DNA of 64,000 nucleotides from Sphingomonas sp. GC_Shp_5 (GCF_026540855.1 NZ_JALNUP010000009.1:62001-126000), one strand, 5' to 3'. Shown: positions 1-8,948, numbered from the stretch's first letter. Program-made: numbers and translations. Notes: generated by a model from the letters alone, not told the origin.

Positions 1-2034
1 GGCCAGCGCCCGGGAGCCGACCCCGAGGAGCGCCGCCAGCCTCAGGCAGGCGGTCGGGGCACGCGCAGCCTGACGCTGGCGCCGGACAGCTACGACGCCG
101 AGGCGCATACGGTCGAGGCGGTGCTGTCCACCGGCGCCGCGGTCGCACGCTACTATTTCACCGAAGAGCTGGAGATCAGCGAGGCTGCGATCGACCTCGG
201 TCGCGTCGCCGGCGGGGTGTGCCCGCTCCTCGATACCCACAATCAATACGAACTTGGCGCTCAGATCGGCCGCATCACGTCGGTGCGGGTCGATGGCGGC
301 CAGCTCATCGGCACCCTGCAATTCGACCAGACCGCGACCGGCCAGGAGATCGAGGCCCGCGTCGCCCGCGGCGAGCTGCGCGCGATCTCGATCGGCTACC
401 GCGTCACCCGCTGGCAGATCACCGCCACCGACGACAACGATAACGAGACGTGGCGCGCTGTCGCCTGGGAGCTCCTCGAAGCCAGTCTCGTCCCAGTTCC
501 CGCCGATCCGAACGCCGTGGTTCGATCCGCACCAGGGACCACCAGCGCTCACGGATCACAAGAGGAAGAAGATATGCACCGCAACCTTCCGGGCGGCGGC
601 GTCGCCCACCCGAATGCCAACCGTGGCGCCGCTGCTCCCGCGCAGCCTGCCGCTGACACCACCGTGGTCGTCGAGCCGAACGGCACGACCCGCACCGAGC
701 CGAACCAGCCCGCCAATCCCGCGCCGGTTGCCGATCAGCGCGCCACCGGCGTGTCGGCATCGCGTATCCTGGACCTCTGCGGCCGTTCGGCATCGCTCGG
801 CAACGAGTTCGCGGCCGAGCTGATCCGCGCCAACGAGACCACGCCGCTGAGCGAGGCCGACCTGCTCGGCCGGGTCAACGAGCGCCTGATCAGCGATCGC
901 CCGACGATCGACGCGCGCGCTGGCGCCAGCGGCACCGAGACCGAAGGCTATCGGCAGGCGGTCGAAGACGCGGTGATGCTTCGGGCGAACCCCGACACCC
1001 AGCTGCCGGACGAGCCGGGCCGGACCCGGGCGCAGCGCATGGAGGCGGCGCGCGAGTTCCGCGGCCTCACCATGATGGAGCTGGCCCGCGATTATCTCGG
1101 CCGCACCGGCATCAACACCCGCGGCATGGGTCGGCTGGACGTCGCCGGCGCCGCCCTCGGCATGCGCTACGGTGCGCTGACCACCAGCGACTTCGCCAAC
1201 GCGCTCGGCGCCGTCACCAGCCGCCGCGTCCGCGCCGCGTTCGTGGCCGCTCCCCAGACGTTCCGCCCACTCGTCTCGATCGGCACCCTGCCCGACTTCA
1301 AGCCGGCGCAGATCATCGGCCTCGGCGATGCGCCGGCGCTGCTGAACGTGCCCGAGAACGGTGAGTTCAAGCGGGGCGCGATCACCGACACCGGGATGAC
1401 CTACCGGCTGTACACCTATGGCCGCATCATCGCGATCACCCGCCAGGCGATCGTCAACGACGATCAGAACCTCTTCGGTCGCCTGCCGACGATGTTCGGT
1501 CGCAAGGCGGCGGACCTCGAGAGCGATCTCGTCTGGGGCATCCTGCTGTCCAACCCGAACATGTCGGATGGCATCCCGCTCTTCCACGCGAGCCATGGCA
1601 ACCTTGCGCTGACCGGCGGCGACATCAACGTCGTCAACGTCGGCAAGGGCCGCCAGGCGATGCGCCAGCAGAAGAGCAACGAGGGCGGCTTCCTCAACAT
1701 CGGCGCGACCTACCTGATCGTCGGGCCCGCGCAGGAGACCGCGGCCGATCAGTTCGTGACGGCGATCACCGCCAACACGAACAGCGCCGTGAACCCATTC
1801 GCCGGTCGCCTGCAGGTGATCGTCGAGCCGCGCATCACCGACAACAGCTGGATGCTGTCGGCAGACCCGAACGCGTTCGACACGATCGAGCTCGATCACC
1901 TGCTCGGCCAGGAAGAGCTGTTCACCGACACGCGTGTCGGGTTCGACGTCGATGGCGTCGAGAACAAGGCCCGCCTCGATGTCGGCGCGGCCGCCCTCGA
2001 CTACCGCGGCTTCTACAAGTCGCCGGCCTACTAA
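1..2034 (+). CDS. Phage prohead protease / major capsid protein fusion (5' partial)
   Basis: The reading frame is open from base 1, so the true start lies left of the window. The N-terminal third looks like an HK97-type prohead serine protease: a His in DTHNQ (codon at 238) and a Ser in AISIGYR (codon at 388) match the family's catalytic pair. A Pro/Ala/Thr-rich linker follows, then a domain like the Mu gpT major head subunit, with motifs such as TYGRIIAITRQAIVNDD and GIPLFHASHGN. The protease would cleave itself from the capsid and process scaffold during head assembly. Protease-capsid fusions of this kind are known in phages. Next in the operon is a capsid decoration protein, as expected. 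An internal GTG at 121 is only the first in-window start-like codon. Confidence 0.85.
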   Translation, partial: GQRPGADPEERRQPQAGGRGTRSLTLAPDSYDAEAHTVEAVLSTGAAVARYYFTEELEISEAAIDLGRVAGGVCPLLDTHNQYELGAQIGRITSVRVDGGQLIGTLQFDQTATGQEIEARVARGELRAISIGYRVTRWQITATDDNDNETWRAVAWELLEASLVPVPADPNAVVRSAPGTTSAHGSQEEEDMHRNLPGGGVAHPNANRGAAAPAQPAADTTVVVEPNGTTRTEPNQPANPAPVADQRATGVSASRILDLCGRSASLGNEFAAELIRANETTPLSEADLLGRVNERLISDRPTIDARAGASGTETEGYRQAVEDAVMLRANPDTQLPDEPGRTRAQRMEAAREFRGLTMMELARDYLGRTGINTRGMGRLDVAGAALGMRYGALTTSDFANALGAVTSRRVRAAFVAAPQTFRPLVSIGTLPDFKPAQIIGLGDAPALLNVPENGEFKRGAITDTGMTYRLYTYGRIIAITRQAIVNDDQNLFGRLPTMFGRKAADLESDLVWGILLSNPNMSDGIPLFHASHGNLALTGGDINVVNVGKGRQAMRQQKSNEGGFLNIGATYLIVGPAQETAADQFVTAITANTNSAVNPFAGRLQVIVEPRITDNSWMLSADPNAFDTIELDHLLGQEELFTDTRVGFDVDGVENKARLDVGAAALDYRGFYKSPAY

Positions 2035-2091
2035 GCCGCCCGTCCAGCACATAGGCGGCGGGGCAGCGCTCCCGCCGCCGGGAGACAGCAC

Positions 2092-2394
2092 ATGAAGACC
2101 ATCAGCCTGCGGCAGCCGCTCCCGATCGGCGGCCCCGTTCATCACCCTTCCGAGGGTCCCGTCATGGTCGATGACGATTTCGCCGATCACCTGATCAGCA
2201 GCGGCCTCGCCGACGAGCTCGGCGAAGAGGGCGAGGAAGCCGACGATGAGCACGAGTCCGACGACGGTCTCGACGATCTGACGCTTATCGACCTCGGCCT
2301 GCTCGTCACCAAGGAAGGCGTGCCGCTCAACGGCGCGACCAAGAAGGCCGACATCATCGCCGCAATCCGCGCTCACCGCGCGTCGGCGGAATAA
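2092..2394 (+). CDS. Small acidic phage protein, head region
   Basis: 100 residues, starting at an ATG with GGAG seven bases upstream. The middle is very acidic (EEGEEADDEHESDD). The C-terminus (LTLIDLGLLVTKEGVPL, then TKKADIIAAIRAHR) resembles a short helix-extended-helix or SAP-like fold. It lies between the capsid gene and the DUF2190-type decoration gene, a place where small head-associated or connector-region proteins are common. No specific function can be assigned. It is clearly phage-encoded from context and shares the ribosome-binding-site style of its neighbours. Confidence 0.6.
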   Translation: MKTISLRQPLPIGGPVHHPSEGPVMVDDDFADHLISSGLADELGEEGEEADDEHESDDGLDDLTLIDLGLLVTKEGVPLNGATKKADIIAAIRAHRASAE

Positions 2395-2406
2395 GGAGCA
2401 CCGACG

Positions 2407-2730
2407 ATGAAGAACTTGGTTCAGCCCGGCGACAATGTTGATGTTGTCGCCCCCTATGCCGTGACCAGCGGTCAGGGCCTCCTTGATGGCGCCGAGTTTT
2501 CGGTGGCGTCGACCGATATCGCTCAGGGTGCGTCGGGCATCGGCGTCACCAAGGGCGTTTTCACGCTGCCGACCGCTGCGGTCGCGGTCACCCGGAAGAC
2601 GATCGCCTATTGGGATAACACCGCTCGACTGGTGACCAACGTCGCTTCCGGCAACACCAAGATCGGCATCTTCCAGGCATCGGCAGCAGCGAGCGCCGGC
2701 GCGCCCGTTAAGCTCGTCAGCGCGATCTAA
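2407..2730 (+). CDS. Capsid decoration (cement) protein, DUF2190-like
   Basis: 107 residues with the pattern of DUF2190 capsid cement proteins: an N-terminal PGDNVDVVAPYAVTSGQG segment, a central GVFTLPTAA, and AYWDNTARLVT near residue 75. Such proteins bind the outside of the expanded capsid and stabilise it. It starts at an ATG with AAGGAG upstream, 12 bases after the preceding gene. Position directly after the capsid genes fits this role. Length is typical for the family. Confidence 0.75.
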   Translation: MKNLVQPGDNVDVVAPYAVTSGQGLLDGAEFSVASTDIAQGASGIGVTKGVFTLPTAAVAVTRKTIAYWDNTARLVTNVASGNTKIGIFQASAAASAGAPVKLVSAI

Positions 2731-2731
2731 G

Positions 2732-3091
2732 ATGGACCCGTTCGCCGCGGCGCTGGACGCGCTTTTCAGTGCGCCCGGCTCCGCGGCGGCGGTCTACCTC
2801 CCCCTTGTAGGGGAGCCTGTTCCTATCCGGGTGATCCGGAGCCGCCCCACCGAAGAGACACCGGTCTCGGGCATGGTGGTGTTGGCCGATTCCAACATCG
2901 TGCTGATCCGGCGCTCTGAGGTCGCCGAGCCCCAGCAGGGCGCCTACGTCTCGATCGGCGCGGCAATCGTCGACGATGTCGTGTCTGACGGCATCCTGTT
3001 CGAGGTGCTCGCCGAGGCGAAGCTCGACGTCGAGGGCCTGACATGGACCTGCGAGATCGCCCGAGCGGACGATGATACGACCCAAGATTAA
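2732..3091 (+). CDS. Probable phage head-tail joining protein
   Basis: 119 residues, beginning one base after the stop of the decoration gene. It has a beta-rich core (VPIRVIRSRPTEE, SGMVVLADSNIVLIRR, GAYVSIGAAIVDD) ending near GLTWTCEIAR. This resembles head-tail attachment proteins of the lambda gpFII / head completion type. It overlaps the next gene by 20 bases, suggesting translational coupling. The assignment rests on size, fold-like pattern and position between capsid and tail genes, so the exact family is uncertain. Confidence 0.55.
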   Translation: MDPFAAALDALFSAPGSAAAVYLPLVGEPVPIRVIRSRPTEETPVSGMVVLADSNIVLIRRSEVAEPQQGAYVSIGAAIVDDVVSDGILFEVLAEAKLDVEGLTWTCEIARADDDTTQD

Positions 3092-3779
3092 GGCCGCGCG
3101 CCTCGACGACCTGTTCACCAGCGCGGAGGACGAGGTCGCCGGCTTCATGACCGACGCGATGCGCGACACCACCGACGAGGTTAAGGAGGCGTTTCGCGCG
3201 CAGGTCCGCGCCGCTGGACTCGGCGATCGCCTGGCCAATGCCGTGCGCGGTGTGACCTATCCGAACAAAGGCGGCCGTAAGAGCCTCGATCCCACCGGCT
3301 GGGTGTATGCCCAGCCCTCAAAGGATGGCCGCGGCGCAGCTGCGATCATCGAGAGCTATGCCGATGGCGCGATGATCGTGCCGCGCAACGGTAAGCGGTT
3401 TCTGGCGATCCCGACCGACGACGTGCCCCGCAAGCGGCAGGGAAACGCACTCACCCCCGACGAGGTCGAGCAGAAGTTCGGGCGTCGGCTGATCTTCATC
3501 TCGCCGGACGACAAGGGCTTCCGCACCCCCAGCGTCCGCAAACGCGGCGTCGGCTATCTGGTGATGAAGAGCCTCGTCATCCGCAAGGCGACCGGCCGCT
3601 GGCGCAACGCTTCGGAGCGCGAGCGTGCTGGCAAAACCCGCAACCCCCGGCCGGTGCAGTCGGTCATCATGTTCACTCTCGTTCGCGCCGTGCGCAAGCC
3701 GAAGTCGGTCGACCTGTCCGGCCCTGCGGCGCTCGCTGAGCAGCGCTTCCCCGCCAACCTCGACGCCCGCTGGAGGTGA
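3072..3779 (+). CDS. Phage protein, DUF6441-like; probable tail completion or neck protein
   Basis: 235 residues. The N-terminal helix (EVAGFMTDAMRDTTDEV) is followed by a basic region with YPNKGGRK and WVYAQPSK, and a segment on fixed residues such as RNGKRFLAIPTDDVPR. This pattern is like DUF6441 phage proteins found between head-tail joining and tail tube genes. It probably acts at the neck or tail terminus. It overlaps the previous gene by 20 bases, and its stop lies just before the next gene's start. The function is inferred from position. Confidence 0.55.
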   Translation: MIRPKIKAARLDDLFTSAEDEVAGFMTDAMRDTTDEVKEAFRAQVRAAGLGDRLANAVRGVTYPNKGGRKSLDPTGWVYAQPSKDGRGAAAIIESYADGAMIVPRNGKRFLAIPTDDVPRKRQGNALTPDEVEQKFGRRLIFISPDDKGFRTPSVRKRGVGYLVMKSLVIRKATGRWRNASERERAGKTRNPRPVQSVIMFTLVRAVRKPKSVDLSGPAALAEQRFPANLDARWR

Positions 3780-3781
3780 CC

Positions 3782-4222
3782 ATGTCCAAGCGGATCGAGG
3801 TACCGGAGAAGATCAAGGCGATCGTCAAGTTCGCGCTGCCAACGGTGGACGTTCGGGGCATGGACACCGAGGAGGCCAAGCCGGAACGCGTCGGGCCGCT
3901 CGGCATGGTGATCGTTCGCTCCGGCGACCCCGGCGACCCGGAGGTCGATCTCTGTCCCCCCACCTATTGGTGGGAGCATCGGATTCCCATCGAGCTGGCC
4001 GCCTACCAGACCGCCAGCGGCAACGCGCGCGCCGCGCTCGACGACATGGCGCGTTCGATCTGGGCACTGATCGAAGCCGACCGGACCCTCGGCGGCTTGG
4101 TGCTCTGGACCGAGGCCGAGGCGCCGACCGACGGCGAGGTCGATCAGACCGGCGCTAAGGCGATCGGCTGGGCCGACTTCGCGATCATCGCCACCTATTC
4201 GACCGCCAGCCCTCTCGGCTGA
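3782..4222 (+). CDS. Probable tail terminator protein
   Basis: 146 residues when started at ATG 3782. A GTG at 3776 is also in frame, but GGAGG occupies 3772-3776 and sits five bases before 3782, which decides the start. The protein has an alpha/beta pattern with WWEHRIPIELAAYQ and a long helix ALDDMARSIWALIEADRTLGG, and ends in a beta segment. Size and position just before the tail tube gene fit a tail terminator that caps the tail and joins it to the head. The sequence alone does not prove this. Confidence 0.5.
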   Translation: MSKRIEVPEKIKAIVKFALPTVDVRGMDTEEAKPERVGPLGMVIVRSGDPGDPEVDLCPPTYWWEHRIPIELAAYQTASGNARAALDDMARSIWALIEADRTLGGLVLWTEAEAPTDGEVDQTGAKAIGWADFAIIATYSTASPLG

Positions 4223-4252
4223 TCCCTTCCTCTCGTATCACAGGAGACACCC

Positions 4253-5197
4253 ATGGGCCGTCCATTGGGGATTAACGCCATCATGGCTGCCGCGGTGGAG
4301 ACCACCTATGGGCAGACCCCGGCAGGGACCTTCTACAAGCTGCCGTTCGTCAGCCACGCGCTTGGCGAAGAGCAGCCGCTGATCGAGGACGACCAGCTCG
4401 GCTTCGGGCGCGAGGGGCTGGATCCGACATATGACGTGATCACCAACGATGGTGACATCGTCGTTCCCGTCGACCTGCGCGGTATCGGCTTCTGGCTGCG
4501 GCAAACCTTCGGCGCGCCGGTCACCACCGGCCCGACCACGGGCAAATACGTCCACACCTTCAGTTCGGGGGCTTCCGCCCTGCCCTCGACGTCGATCGAG
4601 ATCGGCAGCCCCGACATGCCGCTCTACACCATGCATTACGGTGCCATGGTCAACCAGTTGAAGATCTCGCTGGCGCGGTCGGGCATGCTCAACGCCACGC
4701 TGTCCATGATCGCTCAGGGCCAGATCGACCCCGTGGCCGCGTCGGCTGCCGGCACCCTCACGGCACGCACCGGCTCGCGCTTTGCCCAGGCGACCGGCTC
4801 CATTACGGTCGATGGCGTCGCGGCTGGCGATATTGTCAGCGCCGACGTCAACTACACCAACAATCTCGACAAGGTGGAGGTCATCCGCGCCGACGGCCGC
4901 ATCGGCGGTATCGATCCCGGTGTCGCCAAGGCCAGCGGCGCGATCAGCACCAGGTTCTCCAGCCGCGCGCTGCTCGACAAGGCGACCAGCAAGGCGCCCG
5001 TCGCCCTTACCTTCGGCTGGACGCTGACCGGCGGCTACAGCCTGGTGTTCACACTGTCGCGCGTGTTCCTGCCCAAGCCCAAGCTGCCGATCACCGGCCC
5101 GAAGGGCATCATGGCCGACTTCAACTGGCAGGCCTCTGGCGCAAACGGGCCGCAGCTGACGGCGGTGCTGACCAACGACGTCACCAGCTACGCCTGA
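4253..5197 (+). CDS. Phage major tail tube protein
   Basis: 314 residues starting at an ATG after AGGAGACACCC. The N-terminus (GINAIMAAAVETTYG, then FYKLPFVSHALG) and the mid region (GDIVVPVDLRGIGFWLR) match long tail tube proteins of siphoviruses. A later segment (GSITVDGVAAGDIVSADVNY) looks like the beta-sandwich repeat of the tube subunit. It polymerises into the tail tube through which DNA passes. A small accessory protein and the tail chaperone pair follow, the usual order. Confidence 0.75.
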   Translation: MGRPLGINAIMAAAVETTYGQTPAGTFYKLPFVSHALGEEQPLIEDDQLGFGREGLDPTYDVITNDGDIVVPVDLRGIGFWLRQTFGAPVTTGPTTGKYVHTFSSGASALPSTSIEIGSPDMPLYTMHYGAMVNQLKISLARSGMLNATLSMIAQGQIDPVAASAAGTLTARTGSRFAQATGSITVDGVAAGDIVSADVNYTNNLDKVEVIRADGRIGGIDPGVAKASGAISTRFSSRALLDKATSKAPVALTFGWTLTGGYSLVFTLSRVFLPKPKLPITGPKGIMADFNWQASGANGPQLTAVLTNDVTSYA

Positions 5198-5223
5198 TCG
5201 ACCGGCAGCAGAGGAGCATCATC

Positions 5224-5520
5224 ATGACGAAGAGCACCCCGGCGCCGGCCGTTGCCGCGCCCACCTCGGTGGAGATCGGCGTCACGCCGCGCGATATCGC
5301 CGACAACCTCCGCATCGTCGATGCCGACACCGGCAAGACGATCAAGCGGGTGATCAAGGCCGATGCCGAGGCGGGCAAGGTCACCCGGTACGACATCGAC
5401 AGCGACAACAACCTCGTCCGTGAGGGCAATGCGTTCAAGGTCGTCGAGGAAGACCGCGCGCACCGGATCGAATGGGTCAAGGAGCCGGCTGCTCCCGAGG
5501 CTGACGAGCCGGAGGCCTGA
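5224..5520 (+). CDS. Small phage tail-region protein of unknown function
   Basis: 98 residues, ATG preceded by GAGGAGCATCATC. It has a Pro/Ala-rich start and a core of alternating strands (GVTPRDIADNLRIVDADTGK, KVTRYDIDSDNNLVREGN), ending in an acidic tail. It overlaps the tail chaperone start by one base (TGATG). It lies between the tail tube and the chaperone and is probably a tail accessory protein. I do not recognise the family. Confidence 0.55.
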   Translation: MTKSTPAPAVAAPTSVEIGVTPRDIADNLRIVDADTGKTIKRVIKADAEAGKVTRYDIDSDNNLVREGNAFKVVEEDRAHRIEWVKEPAAPEADEPEA

Positions 5521-6113
5521 TGTCGTATCAGCTCGGCAGCCCCAAGCCGGTCACCAAGGAGCTGATCCCCGCCAGCGGCGATCGGCCTGCGGTGACCATC
5601 ACCCTCAACGCCCAGCCGTCCCCCCTGTCCTTGCGTGCCGCGCGCCGCGCCGTGCTGGAGGAGTATCAGAAGGGCGGTATCGATGCGCAGGAGCGCGCCG
5701 GCGACGCCTTCTCCGCGGCAATCCTCCGGCACAACATCCTGAGCTGGTCGGGCATCGGCGACGAGAACGACCAGCCGGTTGAGCCCACCCCCGACGTCGA
5801 GCAGCGGGATGATGACGGCAACGTGGTCGCCATCGAGCCGGGCACGATCAGCAGCTTCCTCGCCGAGCCTCGCCTCGTCGAGCGGGCGGACGAAGAATAC
5901 GTGATCCCGTGGGCCAAGTTGGACGCGGAAAAAAACGGATTGTCGCTCTCGCCGCCTGGCACTTCGGCGGGGGCGACGCAGGGCGACGGTACTGCCACCT
6001 CGTCTGTGAAGCCGGAAAGCACGGACGATGCCGGAACGACGACGGCAGCCCCGCCTGTGAATACGAAAAGCACGAAGCCCAAACGGACGAAGGCGAAGCC
6101 GTCTGGCGGCTGA
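5520..6113 (+). CDS. Tail assembly chaperone, short form (gpG-type)
   Basis: 197 residues in the zero frame. The first about 139 residues form an ordered domain (VTITLNAQPSPLSLRAARRA, FSAAILRHNILSWSG) typical of a tail chaperone that coats the tape measure protein. After the run of seven A at 5929-5935 the zero frame becomes a low-complexity Ser/Thr/Pro/Lys tail, as if the meaningful sequence continues in another frame. Position directly before the tape measure gene is standard for the G/GT chaperone pair. See the slippery-site and extension entries. Confidence 0.65.
   Translation: MSYQLGSPKPVTKELIPASGDRPAVTITLNAQPSPLSLRAARRAVLEEYQKGGIDAQERAGDAFSAAILRHNILSWSGIGDENDQPVEPTPDVEQRDDDGNVVAIEPGTISSFLAEPRLVERADEEYVIPWAKLDAEKNGLSLSPPGTSAGATQGDGTATSSVKPESTDDAGTTTAAPPVNTKSTKPKRTKAKPSGG
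5930..5936 (+). promoter_or_regulatory. Slippery heptamer A-AAA-AAC for -1 ribosomal frameshift
   Basis: In the frame of the chaperone gene the codons read GAA AAA AAC, giving the canonical X-XXY-YYZ heptamer A AAA AAC. A shift of -1 continues into the open frame that ends at 6328. About 15 bases downstream, CCGCC (5952-5956) can pair with GGCGG (5966-5970); this is farther than the usual 5-9 base spacer, so its role is uncertain. Lambda-like phages use such a shift to make gpGT. Confidence 0.6.
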
Positions 6114-6328
6114 TCGCCGGAATGGGTTCGCAGCTGCGGCTGGCGACTATCCCCGGCCCTGAGGGCGTAATTACCCGCCCGGTTGGACTCGACTTCGGCG
6201 CGGTGATGCTGGTGGCCCAGGCCGCGGGTGTCGCCGGCCCCCTCCTCGCCGACCTGCTGCCGCAGATCGAAGCCATCATCATCAACCCGCCCGAGGGCAA
6301 CGAGGAGGCCGACCATGGTGATGCGTAG
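5936..6328 (+). CDS. Tail assembly chaperone, -1 frameshift extension (gpT-type)
   Basis: Frame -1 relative to the upstream chaperone. It continues from the slippery site with RIVALAAWHFGGGD and ends at 6328, giving a fused product of about 269 residues. The stretch 6114-6328 has no other gene and carries a clear protein-like pattern (LRLATIPGPEG, VGLDFGAVMLVAQAAG, LLADLLPQIEAIII), so it is probably translated. An ATG at 5909 exists in this frame but lacks a good ribosome-binding site. The stop overlaps the tape measure start. The GT-type product recruits tail tube protein in lambda; the same job is inferred here. Confidence 0.6.
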   Translation, partial: RIVALAAWHFGGGDAGRRYCHLVCEAGKHGRCRNDDGSPACEYEKHEAQTDEGEAVWRLIAGMGSQLRLATIPGPEGVITRPVGLDFGAVMLVAQAAGVAGPLLADLLPQIEAIIINPPEGNEEADHGDA

Positions 6329-8948
6329 CGTCGGCTTCCAGTTGCGATCGGAAGGCAAGGCCGAGGTCAAGAACGACTTCGCCGAGGTCCAGACCGCCGG
6401 CGAGACGGCCATGGCGGGCATCGCGACCGCGGCAGAGAATGCCGGCGAGCGGTCTGCGCGCTCGATCGAGGCGCTCGCCGACCGCCAGGCCAAGGCCAAC
6501 GCCAAGCTTGCGGCGCTGGCGCAGGGTACCGGCCTCAACACGCCGGCGCCGCAGCAGTACACCGCGCCCGGGCAGGCTGCCGCTGACATGGCGGCGCTCA
6601 AGGCGGCGGCGGCACTCAAGGCCGAACTGGATCCGCTCTGGGCAGCAGCGCAGACACTGAACCGCGAGCTAGAGCGGCTTGCCGCCATTGAGCGCCTCGG
6701 CGTGCTATCAGCGGATGAGCTTGCGGCGGCCCATGCCCGCGCGCACAGCGCGTTCGAAGCGTCGACGACCGGCGCCGGCAAGGTTACCAACAGCGCCGGC
6801 GCGATGCGCGCGGCGATGCAGGGCGCCTCCTACCAGATCCAGGATCTGTTCACGCAGATCAGCATGGGCACCAACCCGTTGCAGGCTCTCGCCGTCCAGG
6901 GCGGGCAGCTGGCCGGTCAGTTCGCCAACATCGAGAACAAGGCCGGCGCGGTCGCCCGCTTCATGATCGGCCCTTGGGGGCTGGCGATCACCGGTGCCAT
7001 GCTGGTGCTCGCCCCCCTGGTAGGCAAGATCCTCGATTTCAGCGACGCGACTGAAGGCGCGATCGACAAGATGAGGAAGGACGCGGCCGAGACGGAGAAC
7101 AACCGTCTCGCCAAGCTTGCCTTCACCCGTACCGCTGAGGGGGTTTCGGCCGCGATCCGCGACAACACCGAGGCGACCAAGAAGTCGATCGAGGTGCAAC
7201 GCACGGCAGCCGAGCAGAACAACATCAATTCGCAGCAGAATTTGCGCGACCAAGTGGCGATCCGCGCCAAAACGGCGGCCCTCCTCGAACAGGCGGAGGC
7301 CGAATACAAGGCGAGCACGTCTATCCTGAACCAGAGCGGCGGCGCCGCTCAGATGGTCTATGCCAAGCAGCTCGGTGACGCTCAAAAGGCGGCGGAGAAA
7401 GCCCGCACAGATCTGAAGGCAGCGCAGACCGACCTGGAGCGCTCGCGGATCGCTCTTGCCGCCGATCAGGCGAAAGCTGACTCCAAACTGCGGAGTGACC
7501 CGAACGCCCGCATCAACAAGTTCTACGACGATCAGGTCGTGGCTCTCAACAAGTCGAAAGAGGCCGCAATCGCGCGTGGTGAGACGATCGGCGCGATCTC
7601 GAAGCGTGAATATGCCGACATCGAACGGAACCGTCAGGCGGCGCTGAAAGCTGAGCAAGACCGGGAATCTGCGGCTCGCAAGTCGCAGAACCAGACCCAG
7701 AACCAGATAGGTCGCAACGTCACTCTATCGGAGGCGCGCTCGATCGCTGAAGGCGTAGGTGGGCGCGTCACCAGCGATCACCGCAGCACGGCCGAGCAGG
7801 CGGTGCTTTACGCCAAGTACAAGGCGGGCACCGGCAATCTGGCGGCCAAGCCCGGCACCAGCTACCATGAGCTGGACCAGGCGCTCGACGTCGCGAAAGG
7901 CAATGGCATCACCCTCGCCAAGCTCGTCGCCGCATACCGTCAGGCAGGCGTGAAGCTGGTTGAGGCGCTCCACGAGGGCGACCACTATCATGTCGCCTGG
8001 AAGAAGACCGGCGCGGAGGCTCAGGCCGCAACGCAAGAACGTCAGGACGCCGCGAAGCAGGCGCGTGAGGCCGCGGCGGCCAATCGTGAGCTGGACCAAG
8101 ACCTCAAGCAGGTGGTGGCGACGTACGACCCTGCGCGCGCGGGCGCCGAGGCATATGCCGACGCCTTGGCGCGCATCAACACGCTGGTCGCTGCTGGCCG
8201 TTTATCTAGGGCGGACGCAAGCGCCTACCGGGCGGTTGCGGATCAGAATGAGCGTGCTCGCCTCGCGAAAGAGCAGCTTGCCAAGTTTCAGTCGCTGTTC
8301 GGCTCTGACGATCCATTGAAGGGCGCGGTTGACGAAGCGACCGATGGCTTCGCCACCCGGAATAACGCCAAGCTTCAGGCGGTCGCGCGCGATCTCGACG
8401 AGCTGCGCGGCTACGGCAGCGACTTCGTTGACACCGTTCTTAACGAAGACACTTGGACCAGCTGGGGTAACGCCGGCAAAACCATCCTCAACTCGCTGAA
8501 GAGCGAGTTCATCAAGCTGGCCCTGCTCAACCCGCTGAAGAACCTGATCAACGGCAACAGCAACCTTCCGACCCTTACTTCTGCGATCGGCAACATCGGC
8601 AAGCTGTTCGGCGGCGGCGTGGGCAAGAACGCAACCGGCACGGAAAGCTGGTCCGGTGGCATGACCTGGGTCAACGAGAACGGGCCCGAAATCGCCGATC
8701 TGCCGAACGGCACGCGCATCTACCCGGCGGCCGAGACGCGCCGGATGCTCGCCGCCAACGAGAACAGCGGCGGCGGTCGGGTGAAGGTCGACATCGGCCT
8801 CAACACCGACCTGTTCACGGCGACTGTCGCGGGCACTGCTGATCAGCGCATCGGCGCCGCAGCCCCGAACATTGCCGCTGGCGGTGCGCAGATGGGAAAA
8901 ATGGAAATGGCGAAAGCTCGGCGGCGGCAGCTCGGGAGGCGTGGTTGA
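6315..8948 (+). CDS. Phage tail tape measure protein with embedded M15-like peptidase domain
   Basis: 877 residues. The start at 6315 is chosen because GAGGAGG (6302-6308) lies six bases upstream; longer in-frame starts have no site. The N-terminal half is helical with a tape-measure core (ASYQIQDLFTQISMGTNPLQ) and a hydrophobic segment near 215-240. Residues about 470-575 look like a VanY/M15 D-Ala-D-Ala carboxypeptidase domain: SDHRST, then YHELDQALDV (H518, D525) and GDHYHV (H557, H559) supply metal-ligand-type residues. The C-terminus carries the WVNENGPEIADLP motif seen in many tape measures. It sets tail length, and the domain may cut peptidoglycan during DNA entry. Confidence 0.85.
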   Translation: MVMRSVGFQLRSEGKAEVKNDFAEVQTAGETAMAGIATAAENAGERSARSIEALADRQAKANAKLAALAQGTGLNTPAPQQYTAPGQAAADMAALKAAAALKAELDPLWAAAQTLNRELERLAAIERLGVLSADELAAAHARAHSAFEASTTGAGKVTNSAGAMRAAMQGASYQIQDLFTQISMGTNPLQALAVQGGQLAGQFANIENKAGAVARFMIGPWGLAITGAMLVLAPLVGKILDFSDATEGAIDKMRKDAAETENNRLAKLAFTRTAEGVSAAIRDNTEATKKSIEVQRTAAEQNNINSQQNLRDQVAIRAKTAALLEQAEAEYKASTSILNQSGGAAQMVYAKQLGDAQKAAEKARTDLKAAQTDLERSRIALAADQAKADSKLRSDPNARINKFYDDQVVALNKSKEAAIARGETIGAISKREYADIERNRQAALKAEQDRESAARKSQNQTQNQIGRNVTLSEARSIAEGVGGRVTSDHRSTAEQAVLYAKYKAGTGNLAAKPGTSYHELDQALDVAKGNGITLAKLVAAYRQAGVKLVEALHEGDHYHVAWKKTGAEAQAATQERQDAAKQAREAAAANRELDQDLKQVVATYDPARAGAEAYADALARINTLVAAGRLSRADASAYRAVADQNERARLAKEQLAKFQSLFGSDDPLKGAVDEATDGFATRNNAKLQAVARDLDELRGYGSDFVDTVLNEDTWTSWGNAGKTILNSLKSEFIKLALLNPLKNLINGNSNLPTLTSAIGNIGKLFGGGVGKNATGTESWSGGMTWVNENGPEIADLPNGTRIYPAAETRRMLAANENSGGGRVKVDIGLNTDLFTATVAGTADQRIGAAAPNIAAGGAQMGKMEMAKARRRQLGRRG

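Noticed and set aside
556..2376. 606-codon minus-strand frame opposite the capsid fusion gene
   Set aside because: It is the shadow of the capsid gene frame, lacks a ribosome-binding site and shows no family pattern.
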